DNA of 64,000 nt from Corbicula japonica. Taxonomy: Eukaryota > Mollusca > Bivalvia > Venerida > Cyrenidae. Below are positions 12,101-27,100 of the stretch, piece after piece. The notes under the pieces are model-generated. The model had not been told where the DNA came from. It saw nothing but the letters and a program-made list of their open reading frames with translations, and made no database searches. Each line of letters begins with the position of its first letter. The stretch's first letter is position 1. The translations under genes were made by a program, and so were the position numbers. The DNA is taken from the NCBI GenBank assembly GCA_038501625.1, contig JAZAYU010001070.1, forward strand, positions 1 to 64,000, written 5' to 3'.

Positions 12101-15100
12101 ATCTGGAAGTAGAGGAGGAAGAGGAACAGAATCAAGGCGGAGTTATCTGGGACAAACAATTACAAAAGCTGGCTCTTAAAGCAAAATCTAAGTACATGGT
12201 AGGTAACAACTATCATTACTTGTTAACTTATAACAATATAAGTATCTTGCATGAGTGTGTGGTGAAGATGGAAAAACCTGTCACTGAGGGTGAACTGTTG
12301 CAGGAACTAGTCTCTTGTCTATTTTTCTTTATTAACCGACTATCTCATATATTTTCTTGCAAACCATTCATTGTTTATAACATATATATATTTTTATAAT
12401 GTCGAAATTTATTTCCATGTGCTGAAACATTGACATTTAGATACTTTTCTAAATGACATCACTATCTTTAATTCATAATGTCTGAAGTTGGATGATCACT
12501 ATTAACTTTTGTACATTGAATTACATTAAAGCCCCAGCCCTAAACTTAAGTAAGAATATACTATTGAAAAATCATATTGTCCATATAGACTCCAATATAT
12601 AAACTCTCTAACCGAATACAAAAGGTCCGATCAAATTCTTTCATTCTTATTATTATTATTATGATATTGTTAAATTATAGTAAACAAACTTTTAAGAAGC
12701 TAAATATAATGGAGCTATATTTAGCACCGACGAAGAGACCACTTCATGCGCGATCTCAATTTCTGTGACGTTTCAGAAATCCTACTTACGCTTTTAGTCG
12801 CAGGGACCAAATTTATTTTGGTAAATTAAAATTTTATTAGCCAGAACTAATGCTGCAAATTAATGCCTATAGTTCCACATACATGTAATATTTCATACAA
12901 GAGCAGGTTAAATTGATCTAATGCCGCTTTAAAAGTGAAATATGCATATCAGGAATGGCTACATCCAGCAGACACAGCCTCCTCTAATGGTCAGATAGAA
13001 GAGAGGAGAAGAGAGCATTGTTATACAATAATCAGTTTAAAAATAGATGCCACAAAGTGAGAACCTGACGGGTTTCTGCCTTGGAATGGTCAGAGGCAAA
13101 ATTATTAGGAATAATTTTTTATTCTGTAACTCCATTCTCATCAAAATCTTTAATAATTTAATGATAAAAAAATGAAAAAGTTGCAAAATTCTGTTAAAGT
13201 GACACTGGTTACTATGACATCTGGGGGGAAGTAACCACTGCTAGGAGATTAACCTGTATGATTTTTATTTTCAGATTGAGAAAGAGATGGGATGGAAAAG
13301 TACAAGAGTTATCCCTCCCACTCCTGATATACTTAATGTGACTGTGAAAAAGAAAGATGGAAGAAAGCCTGAGTAAGCATTGCTATATTATCCCTTGATT
13401 TTATATACCGTAAATTTCCTATTAAACGCCCCTCCTCAAATAAACGCCCCCCCATGTTATTTTTGGGAAAAAATGAGTTAATCTATATTTTTTATCCAAT
13501 ATCCTTCAGAATCTAATATTAAAATAAAAATAAATAATATATGTCCCCCTTTCAGAAAATGTAACGCCCCCAGGGGTGTTTAAAAGGAGTTTTACGGTAT
13601 ACACATTTTATAGCATGTGCGACCAATGTATGTCCAGATTAGCCAGCAAGTATGTGCTGTCTGATCAGAATCTACATTGTTCACTCTTTGGTCAGAAATA
13701 ACCAAATGATTAGAACTAAAAGCAAATCTAAAAGCAAACACAGCAGATCCTGATCAGATGGTGTCAGTGATTTTTATCACTTTTGGGGGAAGGGGGTCGC
13801 AGCCCTTTGGAGGGGGAAAATAGCGACGCGAACATAGGAAAGGGGGAATATTCGGAATATACTTGCAGCCTGTCAAACACAACTAAACAAAGGGTTCACT
13901 GATTTTTTAATTCAAAGAAAATCAGTGGTCTACAGTGAAATGTCTCATTCTCCCTCTGCAATTGTATCAATTATTCTTGTCAATGTATTGTCTATCAGTG
14001 GGGTATCCATTAAACATATCCTGTCTCAGTACGGTCTGTAACAGACTCCAGCAAAGGGGGAATTTTTTATCGGACATGGGGGAAAAATATATACTATTTT
14101 GAGGGGGGAATGGGGCCCTATTTCTCCCAATATTTGGGATAAAAAAATCACTGGGTGTGGATGTACTGGCTGTTTTGGATCTGTGTAGATCCAGAAATAA
14201 AAGCATGTTCCCCCAAGAAACAAAAGTATAAATATGGAGGAAGGGATTATGTGGTTATTATGTCTTTCCTTCACCGTTTTTCCTTGGTTTTGTTATTATC
14301 TTATTCTTCATATTATTCTTTTTCTTCAACCAATGTACAGGGCAGATTGACAGAATATAATGAAACTTGGAACATAGATGACAATGACTTGTGATGTTGT
14401 GCACCTCGATTACTCTAAACAAAAATGATAACTTTGTTACATTGTTTTATATATGTCTCCCCTTGTTCAAGCCTTTCGCAAATAAAGCTTAACCTTAACT
14501 TTACCCTATCCTGCATATATATACACATTTTACCCATGTGCTACCAGTGTAGATCCAGATCAGCTGGCACATCTATGCCATGTGATCGGAATGTGCATTG
14601 GTCGCATTTTGATCAGAAATAACCTTTAATAACAAAAAACAAACAGTGCAGATCCTGATCAGACGGCACGGATGTGCTGGCCAATCTGGATCTACACTGT
14701 TCCCCCATGCAATATATTGTGTCCATGGAGGAAAGGGTTGAGAAACACATATACATTTTTTTTATCTTTAGTTTTATTTATCGTCGCTACTGGTTGCCCA
14801 TATGAGCGACGCCTCCAGAAGAATGTTAGTCATTTAGGTTTTTGGAGGACAGTGCAAGATACAGAGGACTGTCCAATTCCAGAATCATCCCTGGTTCTTT
14901 TAAGTGCCTGGTGTATAGCACAACTACACTTGACCTCGGTTTAAAATCTCTTCTGAAAGACTGTTAGTAATTTTAGTTGGAGTAGCAGGGATCGAACCAG
15001 CGATCCCTGGGCTCAGAGGCAGACGCGCTAACCACTGAGCTAATGATCCGCTCTACACATATACATAATAAGTGCCGAAGGTTATAAAGCTGAGATTGGA

Positions 15101-18100
15101 AACCAGTCTCAAATCTCAAGCATCTGATTGGCTGAAATGGCAACTGGTTGCCATTTCAGCCAATCAGATGCTTGAGATTTGAGACTGGTTTCCATGCTCA
15201 GTTTTATAACCTTGGGCAAAGATGTGTTTATATGCTAAACAACAAAAAAGTTTAGGAGTTTGAAAGGGTGTAGGTGGAGGTAGGTATTGTATTTTCTACA
15301 TAACAATCATCTAGTGTTTCTTTTTGACATTCATTTGTAGATTGAATGCAACATTATATGCTTTGATCAAATAATCATCATTTTAGGACTAAAATTTTTT
15401 TTTTTTTTTTTTTAGAAAACCTGTGTTGGTGATAAGAAGAGCAAGATCAAATTCAAAAATCAAAATTCCTAGTAAGTTTATCTGTTATTGTAAAAATTGG
15501 TTTTGTTTTAAATTTGGCCAGAATGTCCTAATAAATCCAAATATTTGCTGGAATAAATTAACCATTGTAGCTAGGTTTATTTACATGTGCTGCCAGTGTT
15601 AATCCAGAGCAGACAGCACATCTTTGCCATCTGCTCTGAATCTACACTAGACACCTCATGGTCAGAAATTACATTATGAAACTAAAAAGCAAGCAATTTA
15701 GGTCCTGATCAGATGGTACCCATGTGCCTGCTGATCTGGATTAATGTTGTTAGCTCATGTGATTAAAAGGATATTCATTGAATAAAGGGTTAATGCAAAA
15801 TTTTAAAATGTTGATAAAATGTAAAAATGTAGAGTTAGCATGTGATTTTTCATGAAGTTTCATGTAGATTAGAGGCCAGAACATCAGCAGATGCTAAGCT
15901 TATTGCTTCTTAGGCCCATTTGTAATACCAGCTTTACATGGTGGAGGAAGACCCCTGGTGCCCCTCCAGACAATTTTTAGGCCCGAGCGCGGCACCCGGG
16001 TAGAACTACCGACATTCCGCAAGCTAGCTGACAAACTTCCTCACATGAAAGATCTTGACCCTGGTAGGTCTCGAACTCACAGCAGTGAAGGGCAAGACTT
16101 TAGTGGTTCTCAGTTGGAAACCTTAACCACTCGGCCACAGAGGCCCAGAGACAGTAGGAAGTTTCCATCAGTGTCATTGCATTGATATTTGTATGACACA
16201 CATTTATAATTTCTGTTTTGCATGCATTTAAAGAAATTTTATACCCCACAAGAGGCGGATATACTGTTTTACCCTTGTCCGTCAGTCCAACCTTGACAAA
16301 ATTTCCATCACAGTTTTCAAAGCAACTGTAACATGCAGCAGCCTGATAATTTTGCATACTGCTTAATCCTATAGTCCCATTTGGTGTAAAATGATTTTTT
16401 GCTCCTTGCTGTTAACAGAATACTTAGATTTTTACACATTGTTGACTTACTGTAAAACGCATAAATTTCGCGAGGTCAAAATTTCCTGATTTTGGTCAAA
16501 TATCAGCAATTTTCTTTATTCGCGTATTTATGAATTTGCGACGTCGTCAGACTCACAAACCAAAAGTATAAAAGTATAGTTTATTACCGTGATCAGGATT
16601 TCATCGTTAAACACTTGCAAATGATAAAGATAAATACCATTGTCCTTACTGAGATATAGAGCAATTACCTATCAATAAACATAATATTGTTATGCAAACT
16701 GCCTTTTGTTTAGGTGTGAAATATAACAAACAGGGCTGACAATAGCTATATTTCTTTCCTGTATTAAAATAACTTACTCAAAACTTTACATAGTTTAAGG
16801 AAAAACTTGTTAATATTGTTGCCAAATTTATTTAAATAATTAAATCAAATAAATGAATGGTGGCCAAAAAGGAATGAAATGTGGTATTTGAAATGATCAA
16901 CATTTCTATTTTATGTTGCCTCTTTTCGAATACTTATTATCGGATATATCAAAACTCATCATTTATTCGCAATATTTATGAATTCGCGAGGTAAGCAATT
17001 CTCGAATATTAGCGATATTAAAACTAACGCGAATAAAACCAGTTCTACAGTACATGCACAAATTTGACACCCTTTATACATATGAAAAATGCTAATTACA
17101 TTTTGAAAGTCATATTTCTCACAGCTGGGGGTATCACTAGTGAGCATCAGCATAGTTTTATCAGAAAAATTTGTAGTTAGCTTTAAGAGACTCCTAAAAA
17201 GTGCTCCTTTAACAAAAAACCTTAAAAAAATACTAGACAGGTGGATAGTACATTTTTGTTAACTGAAGTTTGATACCATAAAATTGACATTGTAACTTGC
17301 AGGTTTCACAGGCCCACGATTTGATGCGCTAGGAAATATTGTTCCACACAGTATCCTAGGAGACGTCGAGAGCTTCCTGGCTCACTCTGCACAGAGACGG
17401 GAATATCGAAGACACAGCAATGTTCTGGCAGTTCATGGACTGGAAGCCAGACAGAAACAGGTATCTAGAGAACTCAAGTATTTAACCCTTTACTCCATAG
17501 ATATACATGTATTGCATGGGCGAACAATGTAGATCCAGATCAGCCAGCACATCTGTGCTGTCTGATCAGGATTTGTGCTGTTCACTTTTTGATTTGTTAG
17601 GTTATTTCCGACCAAAATGCGACCAGTGCAGATTCTGATCAGATGGCAAGGATGTGCTGGGTGATCTGGATCTACACTGGTTGCACATGCGTAGAAAGGC
17701 AAATATATGGAGGAAAGGGTTAACCCTTTGCTCCATAGATACACATTTATTGCATGGGCAAACAGTGTAGATCCTGATCAGTCAGCACATCAGTTCCATT
17801 TGATCTGGAATTGCACTGGTCACATCTTGGTCAGAAAAAATATAATGAATCAAAGAAAATAGTCTGGATCCTGATCAGTGCTGAAGGTTATAAAACTGAG
17901 CATGGAAACCAGTCTCGAATCTCAAGCATCTGATTGGCTGAAATGGCGACTGGTCGCCATTTCAGCCAATCAGATGCTTGAGATTTGAGACTGGTTTCCA
18001 ATCTCAGCTTTATAACCTTCAGCCCAGATGGCATGGCTTAGCTGGCTGATCTGGATTTTCCCTTTTACCACATACTGTATTTGCAATAATTATTCATTTA

Positions 18101-21100
18101 TATTTTTTTTTCTGCATCCAAACATGGCGTTCTTGAACACCTAGCAAAACCCTGTCTATCTATACAAAAGCCTCGTTCTAAAATGGGGCACATTCTTGGA
18201 AAAGGTTTTCATCGGTGATAATTATTGATAATTTTAGTTTTTATGCACTTTATATTTGGTAACAAATTACAATTTTGCAATATTTTCTAATATCATATAC
18301 CCTATGAATTTAAAGCATTCTGATTGGTTGAGAGCTCCATACTTGCGAGTCCGAAAAAAGAGATAACTACCCCGGGACGTTGTCGTCGACGTCAGAATGC
18401 TTTAAATTCATAGGGTATATGATATAACAAGTAAATACTAATGTTGAGGTCGATATGTAGTTTTGCGGACCTGGGTAGTGTGATATCGACCTCAGACTTC
18501 GTCCTCGGTCGATATCACACTACCCAGGTCCGCAAAACTACATATCGACCTCAACATTAGTATTTATTTGTAAAATAACTAATAAGTGATTTCATTGTAC
18601 ATGATTTTATTTTTACCACGAAAATTGTTATGGTCTGCTCAACTTAATGACACAGGAGGCAGATCCTAAGAAGAGTCATTGGGGTTGCTTGAACCCCCTT
18701 TTTGATCAACAATATTATAATGTTCATGGGGATTTTGACAAGAAAATTTGAAAATGTCATGTAACTATAATAAGACTGTCACAAAGACAACCTTCCCAGA
18801 AATCTTGCTCTCGACCCTGTAACATCATTTCAAGGATTTTTGATTTCGGCTGTTGAAAGACACATTTTATATTGATGTGCCCTAAACCCTGTTTTCAGCC
18901 TGTGAAGTTTCAGTTCTTTGCTGTATTTTAGATTCCAGAAGTTCCTGAAAATAGAGCATTTTTCTATACACGACATGTCAACCAAAACAAGGCTCTAGCG
19001 TTCTGGAATAATGAGATGAAGTCCAGAAGAAATAGGCAGAAGAAGCTAGCAGGTATTGAAATCATAACCAACAAGATAGATGTTAAAACCCGTTGCTCCA
19101 TATATATGCCTTTTTACGCATGTGCGACCAGTGTAGATCCAGATCAGCCGGCAAATCTGTGCAGTCTGATCAGGATCTGCACTGGTCGCTTTTTGGTCAG
19201 AAATAACCTAATAAATCAAAAAGCGAACAGTGCAGATCCTGATCAGACAGCATGGAAATATTTAGTTATCATTTTTTTGCAGGGGCAAATTTTTGCACAG
19301 AAGCCTCAAATTACATTTTTGTGTGTTCATTTATTCACATGTTAATTATTCTTGTTCGGCCGGTTATAACACAGACCCATGTTTGCCGAAAACCCCCAAG
19401 AAATTTACGATCTGAATGATCAACTTTAATGTAATTTGATATAGTTATGACTTCAGATATTGTGCGCTATGTGCAAAACAGTTGTAAATGCCTTCTGTTT
19501 ATTCATATACAGTTACAACTGTTTTGCACTCAGCCCACGATATAACGCAGACATCTGTAGAGATGGAATCATACTGGTATATGGATTTACTGATGCGCCT
19601 CGATGTATTAATCTTAGGGATTCATGCTCTGTTGTGCTAAAATCATTCATGTGTATGCAATAAAACACAGTAACAATTTACTGGGAATTAATTCAGCACT
19701 CTTATCCTTGCATGAGATATACAGTCAAACCTGTGTAAAGCAGCCTCCCAAGCGAATGACAAAAAGTGGCTTATTAACACAGGTGACTGTTAAAGACAGG
19801 TAAAAATAAGAACAAAATGTAAGTTTATTTCATTTTTAAACTGGATGTTTTAAGACAGGTGGTTGCTAAATGCAGATGGCTGCTAAGGCAGGTTCAACTG
19901 TATAATGATACTACAACATTATTCATTATTTCAGTTACACTAGAACGTGCAGAGCATGAACTGTTAATGTGTAAAAGTGATATCCGTGACAAGAGACCGT
20001 GTCACGCCCAGTCATACGGCCACTGCATTCCAGCTAACATTGCTTTCTGGAAACTCCAAGATGCTGTTGGTGGAAGGCAGATCTAGTAAGCATTTCTTAT
20101 AATGTGAATGCGTTTTTCAATAAAAAGAATAAAAAACCCTTGAATGAAAATACAACAACAATGCTGAAAAGGTGTGATTTTAAAGGTATAGTCTCCAAGA
20201 TACTAGATGTTCTTTATTTCTCTTTGCTGAGTTGAAATAGAAGACATTTCATTATGTCTACCCCCACTCAATTATAGGAGATCCATTTAACCCAGAGTCA
20301 TTAAACTTAATCCTTTCATTCATATAAATGCCTTTATGGCATGGGCACAGTGTAAATCCAGATCAGCCAGCACATTAGTGCTGTCTGATTAGGATAGCAC
20401 TGTTTGCTTCATAATTTATTTATGAACATTAACTGAACAGTGCAGATCCTGATCCGACTGCATGGATGTGTTGGCTGATCTGGATCATCACTGTTTGCAT
20501 ATGGGATAAAATGCTTATATATATATTATATACGTTTCCTCATTGTGTACAATGTTATGTGTACTTTATCTTGTTTTAGTGAGATGTTTCCACATTGTGT
20601 ATGATGTTATGTGTACTTTATCTTGTTTTAGTGAGATGTTTCGCATTGTGTACAATGTTATGTAGGGATGTAAACGAACGTTCGAACATTCGAACGTTCG
20701 GATAGGATTATGAACATTCGAATGCATTTGAAGCATTCGAATATTCGTAAAAATTCAATAGTTACTGTGTGAAAATTCTTGTTTCTTTTTTAAAGTTAAT
20801 TATCTATATCAAGAACGGCAATCAAGAAGGTTTGGTATTAATTTGACACACATACCGTCAAAAAATTGATTTTCCGTAAACAAAGTACATGTAGATAACA
20901 TGCAACATGTAAATCGGCTTTTGTAACATACGGCTCAAATGTAAAATGCCGACTAAAATAAATTGTGGTACACGTGAATAATCACATTGGAAGGTTAGTA
21001 CATATTACTAGAATAGGAATGTGATAAAAATATAAAGTAATCAAACAATTATTGTAAAATTTACTGCGAATTGTTATGATGATTCAATTTAGTAAATTAC

Positions 21101-24100
21101 TGATGTATCATTTAATTTCGCTGGCACTAAATGTCCGACAATCGCCGAAAAAGACTGTTTTGCGCGGACGTAAATTCGCATAAAACCAATTATCCATAAA
21201 AAAAAGAAACTCATTATTTTAATCGATATTTGATGGACCCATTATTGTTACCTATTGTTTATTAAAACACGCGAGCTAATCATGTGTCAGTTGGTCCCTG
21301 TCAATTACCACTTCCTTTGTTAGTCAATTATCAGACCGTTGTTTATTCGTCACCACTAAATGACACGGGACCATCTATCTGCGCTCTTCAAAACATTAAT
21401 TGATTGTTAAATTGCGTACCCGTTATATGTTCAAAAGTGTAAATAAATTGTAAAACAACTACTCAAAAAAGATTTTAAGTGTCAAAATAAACTGAATGAG
21501 ATGAAAATGATACTGTTTGGTAAAACGTGACCTATTCTGACTTAAATGCATGGACTTAATAGTCGTTACAATTTTGAGTAACATTAAAAATATTCCAAAG
21601 GAAATTCTACAGTAATAACTAATTTTATTTATTTTATGAATATTATTATTAAATACCTCAATTTTATATAAAAAAGTGAGTAAATACCAAGTGTAGGTCC
21701 ATTCGGACATTACCACATTTCGGATACGTATGTGGAACTATATGGTTAAATTTTAGCTGAGGTTTTACATTCGCGCACTGGCCCGAGCGCGAAAATTAAG
21801 CAAATAAGCCATCGCTAAATAAAATGATACCACAGGTCTCATGCTCCGGTAAATAAACCCGCCTATTAAAATTTTGGAACAATGGGACATTATCGGCAAA
21901 ATCTATTTGTATGACAATTTTGTTGTATCGGGGTACTGTGGGGGTATACTCATAGACATGTTTCATGGCTTGTATGTTTTGTGAATAATTCGAACGTTCG
22001 AACGTTCGAATGCAAACTGATTCGAACATTCGAATGGTAAAATAGGTGAAAATTGCCATCCCTAATGTTATGTGTACTTTATCTTGTTTTAGTGAGACGT
22101 TTCCGCATTGTGTACTATGTTATGTGTATTTTATATTGTTTTAGTGAGATTTTTCCACATTGTGTACAATGTTATGTGTACTTTATCTTGTTTTAGTGAG
22201 ACGTTTCCGCATTGTGTATGATGTTATGTGTACTTTATCTTGTTTTATTGAGACGTTTCCGCATTGTGTATGATGTTATGTGTACTTCATCTTGTTTTAG
22301 TGAGAGATGTTTCCGCATTGTGTACGATTTTAAGTGTACTTTATCTTGTTTTAGTGAGATGTTTCCACATTGTGTACAATGTTATGTGTACTTTATCTTG
22401 TTTTAGTGAGACGTTTCCGCATTGTGGACTATGTTATGTGTACTTTATTTTGTTTTAGTGAGACGTTTCCACATTGTGTAAGATGTTATGTGCACTTTAT
22501 CTTGTTTTAGTGAGACATTTCCACATTGTGTATGATGTTTTGTGTACTTTATCTTGTTTTAGTTAGACGTTTCCGCATTGTGTATGATGTTATGTGTACT
22601 TCATCTTGTTTTAGTGATATGTTTCCGCATTGTGTAAGAGGTTATGTGTACTTCATCTTGTTTTAGTGAGACATTTCCACATTGTGTATGATGTTATGTG
22701 TACTTTATCTTGTTTTAGTGAGACGTTTCCACATTGTGTAAGAGGTTATGTGCATACACCAGAGACCAGTGGAGATGCTGACAGGATAATTAAAGAAAAA
22801 GGTCAGGCAGTATGATTTTATGCACATGTAATAAAAAAACATGTTTTAACCCTTTACACCATAGGTACACATTTATAGCATGTGCCATTTGATAAGGTTC
22901 TAAACTGTTCGCTTTAAGATTTATTTGGATAATTGTGACACAGATGCAACTTGTGGAGTTTTAGATCATATGGCATGGATGTGCTAGCAGATCTGGATCT
23001 ACACTGGTACCCACATTACAATGAACCTATAATATTATTCTTTTACAACATTATTTCAGTTACACTAGAACGTCCAGAACGTGAAGTTTATTGCAATAGA
23101 GATGTTTCTATGGAGTAAAAGGTTAATTAAATGAAAGTCGTAGCATTTCCATTTGACCTTTGCTTGTTCATATTTAAAATAAAACATTCTTTAGAGAAGA
23201 ATAATTTTTGTATGCCAGAAGTTAGGTCAAGTTACTATATTTTTTTCTAATAAACATACTCCGAGTAGGGGCAGGGATTTTCTGATGGGTATTATGCATT
23301 TTTGCTTCTAAAGTTGCATTAAAGGTTATCAGATTTTATGGGATATCGCTTTTTATAGGAACCTGTGTAGATTCAGATTAGCAGGAAAGTCCAAGTCTTG
23401 TGATCTTGATCTACACTGTTTGCTGTTGATTTATTTTGTATATCTGAACAATAAGGGAACAGTGTAGATCCAGGTTATACAGCACAGAAGTGTTAACTGA
23501 TCTGGATCTGCACTGGCCACACTTGTGATAAAAGACCAATCCATGTAGTTAACCTTTCCTCATTTTTAGGCGTGTGTGACCCACATCTGTGCTATCTGAT
23601 CAGGATCTGCAATGGTCGCATTTTGGTCAGAAATAACCTAACAAATAAAAAAGCAAACTGCAGATCCTGATCAGATGGCACGGATGTGCCGGCTGGTCTG
23701 GATCTAAACTGTGTGCCCATGCAATAAAGGTGTGTCTATGGAGGAACAGGTTACACACCATCAATATGTCTTCAAGCAAGTGTTTCCTCTGTCCAAGGTC
23801 ATAAAACTTGAGATTTAACTCCAAGCTCAAAACTCAGTTTCATTTTCAAAGCCATGGGGTTAAATTGCATATTTTCACAGCTTACCGATTGCTGTATTTG
23901 AATTTTGCAAATGTATTAAGATGTTGTACCAAAAATCTATTAACAACAGTCATTTTGATTGCTCGAAAAGAAAGAAACACAATTTTGAATTCTAAGCTAA
24001 AACTCAAGTTTTATAGGCCAGAATGTTCTTTGAAGAGGAATACAGTATAACCTGTTCTAACTTTGTAGACCATCTGTAAAAAAAGACCATCTTTGGATAA

Positions 24101-27100
24101 GGACCACATGTATTTGGCCCACTGACTGATTTAACCCTTTCCTGGATATATACGCATTTTTATGCGTGTGCGACCAGTGTAGATCCAGATCAGCCGGCAC
24201 ATCTGTGCCGTCTGATCAGGATCTGCACTGGTCGCATTTTGGTCAGAAATAACCTAATGAATCTAAAAGCGAACAGTTTAGATCCTGATCAGATGGCACG
24301 GATGTGCCAGCTGATCTGGATCTAAACTGTTCGCCCTAGCAATTAAGGTGTGTCTGTACAGGAAAGGGTTAAAACCTAATTCACCTGAAATCAGACATCA
24401 CCTACCTTCAAAGACCACTTTTGGGTTTCCCTCTGCGTGGTCTTTAAAGACAAGTATTTCTATAAACATATTTCTTTTAATCTAGGTCAATTCAAACCAC
24501 GTAGAGTTGCACAGAAAGAAGACAGTTTAGTAGGACAGGGAAAGATACAGATTGCAAACAAGGCAGTAAGCTACCTTTTATAGAATCATCACCATTAAAC
24601 TTGTTTGTATCCCTTAACCCTTTCCTCCATAGACATACCTTTATGGCATGGGCGAACAGTGTAGATCCAGATCAGCCAGCACATCCTAGCCATCTAATCA
24701 GGATCTGCACTGTTTGCTTTTATGATTTGTTAGGTTATTTCTGACCAAAATGCGACCAGTGCAGATCCTGATCAGATGGCATGGATGTGCCGGCTGATCT
24801 GGATCTATACTGGTTGCACATGCATTAAAATGCGTATTTATTATGGAATAAAGGGTTAATATAAAAGATGACATTGCAAATAATATATTGATGCAAACTT
24901 TCTCATTTCAATACATTTCGGCCGTCAGCCTTCAGTTGACAATGTCACAACAAGTCTGCATTTCTATCTTTCACAATACATAAACCGCAGGGATCACAGC
25001 ACTGCTTGGATGCACTCTGCTTTAACCATTGGATATGACTTTTATCCAATTGGGGAACAGTGAAGATCCAGATCACTTCCATGCCGTCTGATCAGGATCT
25101 ATGTTGTTCATTTTTAGATCCATTTAGGTTACTTCTAATCAAGAAGTGACCAGTGTAGATCTAGATCAAATGAGCAAGCTGATCTGGATCAAAACTGTTT
25201 ACCCACGCTTTAAAGCCATATATATGGAGGAAAAGGTTAAATAACACTGTGGTGTGTGTTATGAAAGATAAAAAATATAGACTTGTTGAGGTTCAAATAG
25301 AAGCATTGTTGAATGACTTACCTAGTAAGTGAATAGATTTACTAAAGAAAATTTCAACCATTACCCTGATACTCCAGTTCCCAAGGTTATAAAACTGAGC
25401 ATGGAAACCCGTCTCAAATCTCAAGCATCTGATTGGCTGAAATGGCGACTGGTCGCCATTTCAGCCAATCAGACCAGTCGCCATTTCAGCCAATCAGATG
25501 CTTGAGATTTGAGACTGGTTTCAAATCTCTGTTTTATAACCTTTGGCACATATGTGCGCCTTTTTATGCATGTGCAACCATGTGCTGTCTGATCAGGATC
25601 TGCACTGGTCACATTTTGGTCAAAGATTACCTAACAAATAAAAAAGCGAACAGTTTAGATCCTGATCAGACGGCATGGATGTGCCGGCTGATCAGGATCT
25701 TAACTGTTCACCCCTGCAATTAAGGTGTATCTAAGGAGGAAAGGGTTTACGTCAGAGTCTATTCTTGAGCATTTACAAATTTAGCAGTTGCAATGCTGCG
25801 TCTTGCTATTAAATTTACCCTTTACTCCATTGATGCATCTTAATTGCTTGGGTGAACAGTGTAGATCTAGTTCAGCTGGCACATCTGTGCTGTCTGATTA
25901 GGATTTGCACTGTTTGCTTTCAGAGTCAGTAGGTTATTTCTGACCAAGATGCAACCAGTGCAAATTCAGATTAAGAGCATTGGATGTGCATGTCAGTCTT
26001 GATCTACACTGGTTGAACGTGCATTAAAACATGTATCTATTGAGTAAAGGGTTAATAAACACTAACCTATACATATGGATTATTATAACAGTATGCATTC
26101 TCTAGGTTTGTATTAATCACGTTGTGCATGTAAACAATATCACGCAAGACCGAAGTTCGAGCGTGATGTGGTTTATATGGGCAACAAGAAATACAAACCT
26201 GCAGACTGCATACTGTCATAATTTTCCTTTTATTTTATAGCCTTCTTGCTAAAACAACTAAACAACACAATTAAAGCCCAAAAACATGCTTTACAAAATA
26301 GTAGAAATAAAAAATAGTAGAAATGAAAATGGTAACGCGATAGTAAATTTATAAATGGTGTAGAAAATTTATGAATGGTATAATACAATTGTAACGGTTG
26401 TAAAACTGTGATGGAAATTTCCTTATTTGGAGTTGTTATGTGCCGGAAAATTACAACAACATAGTGTGATGTAGTATATGACATCACATAGAACACGGGA
26501 AGCTGCAAAATAAAAAATAGGAAAACGGACATAGTTGTATCAATTTTGATGATTAAGGCTGCTAAAATCATTCATGGGTATATAATAAATACCTATACAT
26601 TATAGGTATTGTCTGTTATTTCAGCTTTTAGAAGAACTGGATATTCAAGGAATGGGGGTCAGTCCTCCTGTGTTCAAAGAGGCTGGCGGCGACAACATAG
26701 AATCCAGGAAAGTTGTCACATTTTACGAGGAAGAATCTGTCACTGATATTGAAATGGACGAGGAAGCGGAAAAATCTAGAAACATATATTCAAGCTTTTT
26801 CTCTGTGAAAAGGGAATCTAAGTCTTTGGATCATGCAAAGAAAATCCAGAGTTTGAGCCATGGGAAAGTGATTATACCAGCTGAGTCCAAGGGGAAAAAA
26901 GTCAAGAAGAAGGGCGTGGCTATCACTGGTCAGGTGTCTAGACCTCGCTGCGGAAGCTTTGATTTTAGAATCACAGGAAGAAGAAAGTAGGTTTTAATGT
27001 TGGTTAACCCTTTCCTCCATGTAAACACATTTTTAGCATGTGAGACCAGTGTAGATCCAGATCAGCCGGCATGTTGATGTGGTCTGATCAGGATCTGCAC

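Larger units (their letters stand above)
20540..22750 (+). repeat. 52-bp tandem array carrying splice acceptors (16 copies), split by a hAT-like element
   Basis: Unit: ACGTTTCCGCATTGTGTATG, then ATGTTATGTGTACTTTATCT, then TGTTTTAGTGAG. Three copies lie at 20540-20662 and thirteen at 22065-22750; the interruption is the element 20663-22064. The last unit runs into MYCBPAP exon 9, so every unit is a copy of the exon 9 acceptor plus its first ~33 nt. Confidence 0.93.

Noticed and set aside
14990..15053. Functional tRNA gene on the - strand
   Set aside because: A/B boxes are present, but the stem pairing is imperfect and the sequence continues into a SINE-like body and tail.
16090..16146. Functional tRNA-Leu/Ser gene on the - strand
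   Set aside because: Only the head is tRNA-like; it continues into a SINE body sharing a block with 35201-35425.
18358..18570. Regulatory stem-loop or riboswitch
   Set aside because: Perfect long arms with flanking inverted-end elements fit foldback transposons better; no known RNA motif.
22212..22815. Overlapping ~60-aa frames with HIVYDVMCTLSCFSE repeats
   Set aside because: By-products of the 52-bp array. Only the final 83 nt (exon 9) fit the gene model.
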